NCBI GenBank assembly: GCA_018822545.1
Contig: JAHJKA010000033.1
Location: forward strand, 28,208 to 92,207
Source: Pseudomonadota bacterium
GTDB taxonomy: Bacteria; Desulfobacterota; Desulfobulbia; Desulfobulbales; SURF-16
Reading direction: 5' to 3'
DNA: 64,000 nucleotides
The notes under the pieces were generated by a model, which saw nothing but the letters and a program-made list of their open reading frames with translations, was not told the DNA's origin and ran no database searches. How positions within the stretch are numbered: the first letter of the stretch is position 1; every line of letters starts with the position of its first letter. The translations under genes and the position numbers were made by a program. Below, piece by piece: positions 50,284 to 57,368 of the stretch.

Positions 50284-51066
50284 TTATCTGACAAGGTTGT
50301 TGGTGACTTCCAGAATCTGATCAGCGGTGCTGATGCCTTTGGAGTTGGCATCAAAGGCGCGCTGGGTGATAATGAGATTTACCATCTCCTCGGTGACCGA
50401 GACGTTGGACATCTCGAGATAGCCCTGGGCCAGGGTGCCGGCGGCATCGGTACCGGGATTCGACTCAACGGGATCGCCGGAGGCCTCGGTGGGGAGATAG
50501 TTGTTGGCGCCGGTTGACTTGAGGCCGCCTGGATTGACAAAGGTGTGGAGCGTGAGCTGCACAGAGCCCAGGACCTGCTGGGCCGTATCCATGGCGGACA
50601 GCATGCCGGCCGAGTCGACTTGCAGGATAACAGTGCCTTGGGGCACGGCAAATTCAGGCTGCAGGCGGTCACCGTTTTGGTTGACGATATAACCCTCGCT
50701 ATCCTTGGTGAAGGCGCCGGACCTGGTGTAGTACTCGACGCCGTCGCGGACGATCTGGAAAAATCCTTTGCCCTCAATGGCCATATCAAGATCGTTGCCG
50801 GTTTGGGTATAGTCACCCTGGGTGAAGATCTTTTGAACGGCGGTGGTGCGGGTACCAAGGCCCACCTGGATACCGGTGGGAACCTGATTGCCGCCAACGG
50901 TCTCAGCGCCAGCAGCCCGCATGGTCTGGTAGATGAGATCTTCAAACTGAACCCGGCTCTTTTTGAAGGCCGAGGTGTTGACGTTGGCCAGGTTGTTGGC
51001 GGTAACGTCAAGCTGCAGCTGTTGAGCCTGCATGCCGGTCTGGGAGGTGTAAAGTGCCCTGATCAT
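50284..51066 (-). CDS. flgG: Distal rod protein FlgG
   Basis: N-terminus MIRALYTSQTGMQAQQLQLDVTANNLANVNTSAFKKSRVQFEDLIYQT is the classic FlgG signature, and the C-terminus (TLAQGYLEMSNVSVTEEMVNLIITQRAFDANSKGISTADQILEVTNNLVR) forms the paired rod helix. 260 residues, normal. ATG 51066 is preceded by AAGGAGATTCCC. Forms the distal rod that passes through the P and L rings. Confidence 0.97.
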   Translation of the reverse strand: MIRALYTSQTGMQAQQLQLDVTANNLANVNTSAFKKSRVQFEDLIYQTMRAAGAETVGGNQVPTGIQVGLGTRTTAVQKIFTQGDYTQTGNDLDMAIEGKGFFQIVRDGVEYYTRSGAFTKDSEGYIVNQNGDRLQPEFAVPQGTVILQVDSAGMLSAMDTAQQVLGSVQLTLHTFVNPGGLKSTGANNYLPTEASGDPVESNPGTDAAGTLAQGYLEMSNVSVTEEMVNLIITQRAFDANSKGISTADQILEVTNNLVR

Positions 51067-51091
51067 GGGAATCTCCTTAATCTATGGATAG

Positions 51092-51215
51092 TTAGTGACT
51101 CACCCTGCAACTTCTGCCATAAAAAACAAGAAGCTTGAAAGCCGATTTCGTAGCTGTTTACGATGAGTTACTCTGAGTCACTTATACCCCTCAAGGGGGT
51201 ACTAAACAGAGTGTC
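51092..51215. repeat. Dispersed two-hairpin repeat, copy B
   Basis: Lies between flgF and flgG. TTAGTGACTCA (51092) and TGAGTCACTTA (51174) are inverted over ten of eleven bases, and are followed by the compact hairpin TATACCCCTCAAGGGGGTA (51183-51201) and AACAGAGT. Copy A has the same order and also shares CTGCCAT-AAAACAAGAA inside the first arm pair. The element would be transcribed within the flg operon. Confidence 0.75.
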
Positions 51216-51245
51216 GTTCTAAAAAAAATATTACCGTCAAAGGTG

Positions 51246-51974
51246 CTAACTGTTTAATCTGCCCACCCTGGAGATGGCCTTGTCGTCCATGTCATCGATG
51301 GTGCGAACCAGGCGCTGTTGGGTCTCATAGGCACGGTTGAGGTCGACCATGGCGGTGAGTTCCTTCATGGTGCTGACGTTTGATTTTTCCAGGTAGCCTT
51401 GTTTGACGCTGAAGTTCTGGGCCTGCTCTTCCTGGCTTTGGCCGGTTAAGGCAAAGAGATTCTGACCTTGTTTTTCCAAATCGGCCAGGTTGGCAAAGGT
51501 GACCACGGCCAACACCCCGGCCGGTTGGCCGTCAACGATAATATTGCCGTCATCGGCCACCGAGATGTTGTTGCCCGTAACCAGCACTGGGCCGCCGTCG
51601 CCCAGGACCAGATCGCCACTTGGTGTGGTCAACTGTCCTTCGTTATTGGTCATGAATTGGCCGGCCCGGGTGTAGCGCACCCCGGCCGGGGTCTGGACCT
51701 TGAAAAAACCTTCACCGCCAATGGCGAAATCCAGGGGGTTGCCTGTTTCCTTAATGACGCCAGGCTGCATGTCGGTGACATCATGAATGGCCTTACCCAC
51801 CCGGGCATCCTGGTGGTCGGTGCTGTAGAGCATCTCCCAGAAGGTGATATCCTCCTTCTTGTAGCCCGCGGTGTCGACATTGGCCAGATTGTTGGTAATC
51901 TGGTTAAGACGCTTGGTCTGGGCCAGCATGGTTTCCGTGCTTTCAATGAGGCCGAGGCGATTTTGGATGTGCAT
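51246..51974 (-). CDS. flgF: Proximal rod protein FlgF
   Basis: First gene of the minus-strand flagellar operon. N-terminus IESTETMLAQTKRLNQITNNLANVDTAGYKKEDITFWEML and C-terminus QGYLEKSNVSTMKELTAMVDLNRAYETQQRLVRTIDDMDDKAISRVGRL are rod-protein ends; GNPLDFAIGGEGFFKVQTPAGVRYTRAGQF lies between. 242 residues and position before flgG favour FlgF. ATG 51974 is preceded by GGAGGGAAT. A sigma-54 promoter lies about 90 bases upstream. Confidence 0.94.
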   Translation of the reverse strand: MHIQNRLGLIESTETMLAQTKRLNQITNNLANVDTAGYKKEDITFWEMLYSTDHQDARVGKAIHDVTDMQPGVIKETGNPLDFAIGGEGFFKVQTPAGVRYTRAGQFMTNNEGQLTTPSGDLVLGDGGPVLVTGNNISVADDGNIIVDGQPAGVLAVVTFANLADLEKQGQNLFALTGQSQEEQAQNFSVKQGYLEKSNVSTMKELTAMVDLNRAYETQQRLVRTIDDMDDKAISRVGRLNS

Positions 51975-52062
51975 ATTCCCTCCAGGACACTCGCATACTT
52001 CTCCGTACAGACTGGCGCGGAGTGTCGGATTATTGACATAACTTTAACACTACCTTTTGTTA

Positions 52063-52078
52063 TGCAATGCGTGTGCCA
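52063..52078 (-). promoter_or_regulatory. Sigma-54 promoter of the flgF operon
   Basis: Minus-strand TGGCACACGCATTGCA fits TGGCACGNNNNTTGCW at all but one base, with GG and GC exactly ten bases apart. It lies about 90 bases before flgF. Middle flagellar genes in many proteobacteria depend on RpoN with an NtrC-type activator (FlrC/FleR); no such activator is in the window. Confidence 0.88.
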
Positions 52079-52258
52079 TTAGGTGTGGCGAGGGGGTGGG
52101 TGAGTAGCTTGCTGGGACTGTTTGGCGAGTAATGGCGTGTTTTCGGCTGGTTGGTGCTTTTTGGCGAGGGGTGCTGGAGAGGTTATGTGCGTTGAGGTGG
52201 CAGGCGTGGGCGGAAGAAAATTCCCTGTTTTATGTCTGAATTTTGACGATATGGCGTG

Positions 52259-52546
52259 TTACGCCTTGCCGGCCGCCTCATTGGTCTTGTAGATGAAGGA
52301 CAGGATTTCAGCGACGATCAGGTAGGTCTCGGAGGGGATCTCCTGGCCGGGGTCGAGTTTGGCCAGCACCTCGACCAGATCTCTGTCCTCATGGATGGGG
52401 ATATTATGCTCGCGGGCCAGTTCTAATATTTGTTCTGCCACCAGGCCCAGGCCTTTGCCGATGACGCGCGGCGCTGTTTCCTTTTCCGGGTTGTAGCGCA
52501 GGGCCACCGCTTTTTTGGCAGGAATTTTTTGGTCGTGGTCAGTCAT
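52259..52546 (-). CDS. FlhB C-terminal-like protein (FlhB2 type)
   Basis: 95 residues from ATG 52546 (MTDHDQKIPAKKAVALRYNPEKETAPRVIGKGLGLVAEQILELAREHNIPIHEDRDLVEVLAKLDPGQEIPSETYLIVAEILSFIYK). It corresponds to the cytoplasmic C-terminal domain of FlhB, the export-gate substrate-specificity switch, without membrane helices; the autocleavage NPTH motif is replaced by a shorter RYNP segment. Small FlhB-like proteins are common beside flagellar genes. It is upstream of, and separate from, the sigma-54-driven operon. Confidence 0.85.
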   Translation of the reverse strand: MTDHDQKIPAKKAVALRYNPEKETAPRVIGKGLGLVAEQILELAREHNIPIHEDRDLVEVLAKLDPGQEIPSETYLIVAEILSFIYKTNEAAGKA

Positions 52547-52630
52547 AGGCAGAGCGGAGATGGGAGTAAAAAAAATCAGAGGAAAGGAATGCTGAGCGGC
52601 CACTGATCGGGTATCTTTATGTGATTTTCA

Positions 52631-52730
52631 GGTTGACAGTTGACGGTTTCCTGTTGTCGGTTTGTGGATGTTTTCTTTATAGCAGGAGTTCTGCCTTGAG
52701 CTGCAAACCGGAAACCGTAAACTGTCAACC
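52631..52730. repeat. Inverted repeat between flhB-like gene and sfsA
   Basis: Arms 52631-52651 and 52710-52730 are inverted copies with one mismatch in 21; similarity continues inward (CGGTTTG). Both arms start GGTTGACAGTT. The structure lies between divergent genes and resembles other intergenic inverted repeats in this window in size but not in sequence. Confidence 0.75.
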
Positions 52731-52807
52731 ATTGGCCGTACTTAAAATTCATTTCAAGCCTAAGGCTCATCTCTCTTACTGAAGATCCTTGGTAACCACA
52801 TATCATT

Positions 52808-53515
52808 ATGATACTCCAAGATCTGCAGGCGGCAACATTTATAAAAAGGTATAAACGATTCCTGGTTGATGTGGAAAGGGCGGACGGTTCGGTGCTCACC
52901 GTGCATTGCCCGAATACCGGCTCCATGCGGGGATGTCTCACTCCGGGTAACAAGGTCATGATTTCCTGCGCGGAGAATCCCAAACGGAAATATCCACATA
53001 CCCTTGAAATGATTGAGGTTGACGGTTATTGGGTGGGGATTAATACCATGCGTACCAATCATCTGGTTCGCGAGGCTCTTGAGGCCGGCATTGTTGTCGA
53101 GCTTGGCCGGGTGGATCGGATTCAGGCGGAGGTAAAGGTTTCCAAACAGAGCCGCCTTGATTTTCTGGTGGTCAAGGGGAATGAGAATATCTACCTTGAG
53201 GTGAAGAACTGCACCCTGGTTGAGGACGCGGGCGCGGCCATGTTTCCTGATGCCGTGACGGCGCGTGGCACCAAGCATCTTCTTGAGCTTGCCGACCTGG
53301 TGGAACAGGGGGCGCGGGCCATGATATTTTTTTGTGTGCAGCGCCAGGACGGCAATTTTTTTGCGCCTGCCGACCATATCGATTCGCTCTATGGCAAGAC
53401 GTTGCGGGCGGTGGTTGCCAGGGGTGTCGAGATTGTGGCGTATGAGGCCCAGGTTGGGCTCAAGGAAATTACAATAAAGAATGGATTGCAGGTGAGATTG
53501 GAAAGCAATGGATAA
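52808..53515 (+). CDS. sfsA: Sugar fermentation stimulation protein homolog SfsA
   Basis: 235 residues. Family blocks: ATFIKRYKRFLVDVERADGSVLTVHCPNTGSMRGCLTPG, YWVGINTMRTNHLVREAL, KSRLDFLV-type (QSRLDFLVVKGNENIYLEVKNCTLVEDAGAAMFPDAVTARGTKHLLELADLVEQGARAMIFFCVQR). The central part has a PD-(D/E)xK nuclease-like pattern (D...EVK), and SfsA has been described as DNA-binding; its true function is unsettled. The stop overlaps queC by eight bases. Confidence 0.93.
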   Translation: MILQDLQAATFIKRYKRFLVDVERADGSVLTVHCPNTGSMRGCLTPGNKVMISCAENPKRKYPHTLEMIEVDGYWVGINTMRTNHLVREALEAGIVVELGRVDRIQAEVKVSKQSRLDFLVVKGNENIYLEVKNCTLVEDAGAAMFPDAVTARGTKHLLELADLVEQGARAMIFFCVQRQDGNFFAPADHIDSLYGKTLRAVVARGVEIVAYEAQVGLKEITIKNGLQVRLESNG

Positions 53516-54218
53516 TAACAAGGAAAAGGCGGTTATTTTATTAAGTGGTGGCCTGGATTCAACCACGGTGCTGGCTATTGCCCGCAGGCAGGGTTTTGCC
53601 TGCTATTGCCTGAGTTTCTCCTATGGCCAGCGCCAGAGTATTGAGCTGGAAAGGGCCAGGATCACAGCCGCCAAGATGGGGGCCAGTGCCCATTTGGTGT
53701 TGCGCCTTGATCTCGATAAAATTGGTGGTTCGGCCTTGACCACGGACCTTGCTGTGCCGAAGATGCGTTCTGAGGAGGAGATCGGCCAGGGCACCTTGCC
53801 TGTGACCTATGTGCCGGCCCGCAATACTATTTTCCTTTCCCATGCCGTGGCCTGGGCCGAGGTTCTGGGCGCTTTTGATATCTTTGTCGGGGTCAATGCC
53901 TTGGATTACAGCGGCTATCCCGACTGTCGACCCCAGTTTTTGACTGCCATGGAAGAGGTGGCCAACCTCGGCACTCAGGCCGGTACCAGCGTGGGCCGCC
54001 GCTTTAAAATCCATGCCCCCCTCATGAAGCTCACCAAAAAAGAGATTATCGAAAAGGGTATGGCTCTGGGCGTTGATTATTCCACCACCCACAGCTGCTA
54101 TGATCCTGGCCCGGATGGACTCTCCTGCGGGGGGTGCGACGCCTGTCTTCTTCGTCTGAAAGGTTTTCGTGAGGCGGGGCTCGTTGACCCTCTTTCCTAT
54201 CAGGAGGCGGGCAAATGA
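53508..54218 (+). CDS. queC: 7-cyano-7-deazaguanine synthase QueC
   Basis: Converts 7-carboxy-7-deazaguanine to preQ0 in queuosine synthesis, using ATP and ammonia. N-terminal PP-loop VILLSGGLDSTTVLAIA; YVPARNTIFLSHA; FVGVNALDYSGYPDCRPQF; zinc site at the C-terminus (CYDPGPDGLSCGGCDACLLR, four Cys). 236 residues, normal. It is in an overlapping three-gene run (sfsA-queC-nagZ). No preQ1 riboswitch was recognised upstream. Confidence 0.96.
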   Translation: MDNNKEKAVILLSGGLDSTTVLAIARRQGFACYCLSFSYGQRQSIELERARITAAKMGASAHLVLRLDLDKIGGSALTTDLAVPKMRSEEEIGQGTLPVTYVPARNTIFLSHAVAWAEVLGAFDIFVGVNALDYSGYPDCRPQFLTAMEEVANLGTQAGTSVGRRFKIHAPLMKLTKKEIIEKGMALGVDYSTTHSCYDPGPDGLSCGGCDACLLRLKGFREAGLVDPLSYQEAGK

Positions 54219-55225
54219 GTCGTGCTCTTGCCGATCTTGGCGCTTTGTTCATGGTGGGTCTGCCAGGTCGTGACCTGGATGATTCCACCCGCCATCTTAT
54301 TGATGCCTATGGGGTGAATCATTTTATTTTCTTTAAACGCAATGTGGAGAGCGCAGAACAGCTGGCTCGCCTCAGTGCTGACCTGATCGCCCATTGCCGC
54401 AAGCAGGGTTTGTCTGATCCCTTGATCGCCATTGACCAGGAGGGTGGCACTGTGGCCCGTCTGCCGCCGCCCTTTGCCCAGTTTGGCGATGCCAGAATCT
54501 ATGGCGATGGCCCCCATGCCCAGGAAACTCTCCGGGAGTATGCTCGTCTCTGCGCTGCGGATTTAAAAAAGATCGGGGTGAATATGAATTTTGCCCCGGT
54601 GCTTGACGTTTGCCCCTGTGGTCAAAATTGTTTCATGGAACGCCGCAGCCTGGGCGCCGACCCCCAGCGAGTGGCTGAGTTGGGAGCCTTGGTTATTGGC
54701 GAGTTTCAGGGTAACGGTATTGCGGCCTGCGCCAAACATTTTCCGGGCCTGGGCGAGGCGGTGATTGACCCCCATCTGCATCTGCCCGTGGTTAGTGATT
54801 CCTGTGAGAAGATCAGGGCCTGTGATCTTCTGCCCTTTCAGACCGCCATTAAAGTCGGGGTGGCGGCCATCATGACCTCCCATGTCATTTACGAACATAT
54901 TGATCCGCAGAACCTTGCCACCTTCTCCACCAAGATTCTTAACGATCTGCTCCGTGGTGAGCTTGGCTATGGCGGCATGGTGGTCACCGATGATCTGGAG
55001 ATGGGTGCGGTGGAAAATGATATGGGGGTGCCGGAGGCCGCCCTCCGGTCCTTTCAGGCCGGTGCCGATCTGCTGCTGATCTGTCATGATCACGCCAAGG
55101 TGCGGGGGGCTGTTTCCCGGCTTCATCAGGCCTTCCTGGCGGGTGAGATGTCAAAAGAACGAGTCCGCCAATCTTTTTTGCGAATAAACAAGGTCAGTGG
55201 TTGTTTTCTACGAGATGGTGATTAA
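54215..55225 (+). CDS. nagZ: Beta-N-acetylhexosaminidase, GH3 family (NagZ-like)
   Basis: Removes N-acetylglucosamine from peptidoglycan turnover products. AIDQEGGTVARLPPPFAQF and the catalytic-site loop KHFPGLGEAVIDPHLHLP (His of the DxH dyad) match NagZ; the nucleophile region is VVTDDLEMGAV. 336 residues is typical of the single-domain cytoplasmic enzyme, and no signal peptide is seen. The ATG overlaps the queC stop (ATGA). The link with queuosine synthesis is probably only positional. Confidence 0.92.
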   Translation: MSRALADLGALFMVGLPGRDLDDSTRHLIDAYGVNHFIFFKRNVESAEQLARLSADLIAHCRKQGLSDPLIAIDQEGGTVARLPPPFAQFGDARIYGDGPHAQETLREYARLCAADLKKIGVNMNFAPVLDVCPCGQNCFMERRSLGADPQRVAELGALVIGEFQGNGIAACAKHFPGLGEAVIDPHLHLPVVSDSCEKIRACDLLPFQTAIKVGVAAIMTSHVIYEHIDPQNLATFSTKILNDLLRGELGYGGMVVTDDLEMGAVENDMGVPEAALRSFQAGADLLLICHDHAKVRGAVSRLHQAFLAGEMSKERVRQSFLRINKVSGCFLRDGD

Positions 55226-55394
55226 AATTTCGATATTAAATAATTTTTTCTTTGTTTTCGGTTTGTTATGGAAAAGACAGAGAGAATGCTGGAACAGGTA
55301 AAAGTTTTTCAGTATAGTTTTAAAAGAGGGGTGCGAAGGGTGACTCAAAGTCTCTTTCCCCCTCCATTTTGGACTTTCTCGCGGAAGTCTGTAT

Positions 55395-55460
55395 GTCACA
55401 GCGGCCTGCAGTGACAGGCCGTCACGACGTTCCATGGATATGTGGAGAGTGCATCTCTCC
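55395..55460 (+). promoter_or_regulatory. Structured leader of the HPF/cold-shock gene
   Basis: TGTCAC (55395), GTGACA (55411) and GTCAC (55421) are mutually complementary, so the middle arm can pair with either neighbour; CGGCCTG/CAGGCCG (55402-55421) is a third option. GGAGAG-TGCAT-CTCTCC (55444-55460) is a separate hairpin just before the ribosome binding site. Alternative folding could regulate translation. The rest of 55226-55490 shows nothing else. Confidence 0.4.
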
Positions 55461-55490
55461 CCATGTCTAACTCATGATCAGGAGGTGTGT

Positions 55491-56024
55491 ATGGAACTTA
55501 AGGTTGAAGGCTTGAATCTCAAGGTTAGAAGCACATGGCGCGACAAAATTGACGAGGAAACAGAACGGCTGGACAGGCATCATGCCAGTCTCGTCCATAA
55601 TCTCCGCGTTACCATTGAGCAGACATCCTCACACCGGGAGGGCGGCTATGAGGTGAGATTGATTGCCGGAGTCCCCAGTGACACGGTGGTTGTCAAGCGG
55701 AAAGGCGATTCGGTCCAGCCTATCCTTGTGGAAGCCTTTGATACCCTTGGTCTACAACTGAAAGAGCTCCAGCGCAAACGCAGGCAGAGCAGTAAGGGCC
55801 AGGATGTCGGCGGTGCGGGTAGCGCCGGACTTGGGGTGATTAAAAATGTATCACCCTTTGAGTCCTATGGTTTTATTCTTTCTGCCGATGGGCGGGAGGT
55901 CTATTTCCATGAAAATTCTCTCAAAGATTTGGAAATAGATAAGCTTTCCGAAGGCGATGCGGTCACCTTTGGTGAGACAGCAGGAGATAAAGGTCCCCAG
56001 GCCACCTGGGTGCGCGTAGCCTGA
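55491..56024 (+). CDS. Ribosome hibernation factor-like domain fused to a cold-shock domain
   Basis: ATG 55491 preceded by AGGAGGTGTGT. 177 residues. The N-terminal domain (MELKVEGLNLKVRSTWRDKIDEETERLDRHHASLVHNLRVTIEQTSSHREGGYEVRLIAGVPSDTVVVKRKGDSVQPILVEAFDTLGLQLKEL) has the HPF/RaiA fold pattern that sits in the ribosomal decoding region. The C-terminal domain (GVIKNVSPFESYGFILSADGREVYFHENSL) is a cold-shock domain with GFI and VYFH RNA-binding motifs. The fusion is known in this phylum and suggests stationary-phase or cold protection of ribosomes. Confidence 0.85.
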   Translation: MELKVEGLNLKVRSTWRDKIDEETERLDRHHASLVHNLRVTIEQTSSHREGGYEVRLIAGVPSDTVVVKRKGDSVQPILVEAFDTLGLQLKELQRKRRQSSKGQDVGGAGSAGLGVIKNVSPFESYGFILSADGREVYFHENSLKDLEIDKLSEGDAVTFGETAGDKGPQATWVRVA

Positions 56025-56075
56025 TATTTCCTGGTCTTTCTTGATAGGGACTACGTTTTTAGTAGAAATCTACAC

Positions 56076-56119
56076 CGGGCTTGTTTAAGGTTTAATGCCT
56101 TGAATAGGCCCGTTTTTTA
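56076..56119 (+). terminator. Rho-independent terminator after the HPF/cold-shock gene
   Basis: CGGGC and GCCCG with the neighbouring TTGTTTAAGG/CCTTGAATAG form an imperfect stem around TTTAATG, followed by TTTTTT. Confidence 0.75.
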
Positions 56120-56177
56120 TTCTCACCCCGATTGTTGTCGCTTTCGTTCCCGGTAAGGAGCGAGCAAACTTTAAAAA

Positions 56178-57278
56178 ATGAGAACCATGCAACCAATACA
56201 ACCTCCCATAGCCGCCGAATATCTACAAGCAGATGAAAGAACCCTTGTTGCCCGCATTCAGGCCCGCAAAAAGGAGCTGGGCAGCAAGCTCCTGATCCTC
56301 GGCCATCATTACCAGCAGGAGGCTGTCTTTCAATGCGCTGATATGGCCGGTGATTCCCTGAAGTTAGCCAGGCAGGCCGCCGAGGCTAGAGAGGCCGAGT
56401 ATATTGTTTTTTGTGGTGTGCACTTCATGGCTGAGTCGGCAGATATTCTTACAGATGGGGATAAGGCAGTTTTTCTGCCCCATCTGCAGGCGGGTTGTCC
56501 CATGGCCGACATGGCCACGGTTGCCGAGGTGGCTGAGGCCTGGCAGGAATTGGCCCAGGTTTGCGATGTTGAGCGGGTGGTGCCGGTAACCTATGTGAAT
56601 TCGTCAGCGGCCATCAAGGCCTTTGTCGGGGAACGGGGCGGTTCGGTCTGTACCTCTTCCAATGCCGAACGTGTCCTGGCCTGGGCCCTGGCGCGGGGCG
56701 ATAAGATGTTCTTCTTCCCCGATGAACATCTGGGCCGCAATTCCGCCAAGGCATTAGGTCTTGCGGATGACGAAATCGTTATCTGGCAGCGCGGCAAGCC
56801 TTTGGGCGGCCTGGCTGCTGAGCAGATTAAAAAAGCGCGGGTGCTACTTTGGGATGGCTATTGCGAAATCCATATGGAGTTTAGTGCCGAGCAGATTGTC
56901 CAGTGGCGCCAGAAGGCGCCGGGTATAAAGATCATTATCCATCCGGAAAGTAACTACGCGGCCGTGTCCGCCGCCGACCAGTATGGTTCCACCGAGGCCA
57001 TTATTGCCGCGGTCAAAAACTCCAAGCCCGGCTCGGTGTGGGCCATCGGCACCGAGGTCAATCTGGTGAATCGTTTGCGGGCGCAGCATCCGGATAAGAC
57101 CATCCATCTTCTCGCCCCCTCCGCCTGCTGTTGTAAAACCATGGCCCTGATCACCCCGGCCTCTCTGCTCTGGCTCCTTGACAATCTGGCCCAGGGCAAG
57201 TTGGTTAACCAGATTACGGTGGCGCCGGAAATAGCCAAAGGGGCAAAGCTCGCTTTGGATCGAATGCTTGAAATATAA
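56178..57278 (+). CDS. nadA: Quinolinate synthase A
   Basis: Condenses iminoaspartate with dihydroxyacetone phosphate to quinolinate for NAD synthesis, using a 4Fe-4S cluster. LLILGHHYQQEAVFQCADMAGDSLKLARQA, VPVTYVNSSAAIKAF, CTSSNA, FFFPDEHLGRN, IHPESN and the late Cys segment SACCCKTMALI are present. Three Cys in the regions expected for cluster binding are visible, though the C-terminal CCC cluster is unusual compared with the common CxCP. 366 residues. nadB and nadC are not adjacent. Confidence 0.93.
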   Translation: MRTMQPIQPPIAAEYLQADERTLVARIQARKKELGSKLLILGHHYQQEAVFQCADMAGDSLKLARQAAEAREAEYIVFCGVHFMAESADILTDGDKAVFLPHLQAGCPMADMATVAEVAEAWQELAQVCDVERVVPVTYVNSSAAIKAFVGERGGSVCTSSNAERVLAWALARGDKMFFFPDEHLGRNSAKALGLADDEIVIWQRGKPLGGLAAEQIKKARVLLWDGYCEIHMEFSAEQIVQWRQKAPGIKIIIHPESNYAAVSAADQYGSTEAIIAAVKNSKPGSVWAIGTEVNLVNRLRAQHPDKTIHLLAPSACCCKTMALITPASLLWLLDNLAQGKLVNQITVAPEIAKGAKLALDRMLEI

Positions 57279-57368
57279 CCTTTGATTGGTTAAATTGGCC
57301 GATATCTTTGGTCGGCTGCTTGCTGGTCAATATTTAGAGACTTCACTTTGTGACAGGAAATAGAAAAA

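Noticed and set aside
52760..53566. 268-residue open frame opposite sfsA
   Set aside because: sfsA motifs are clear on the plus strand; the antisense product has no recognisable features.
57279..57368. glmS ribozyme
   Set aside because: Only about 90 bases lie between nadA and glmS and the ribozyme core was not recognisable.
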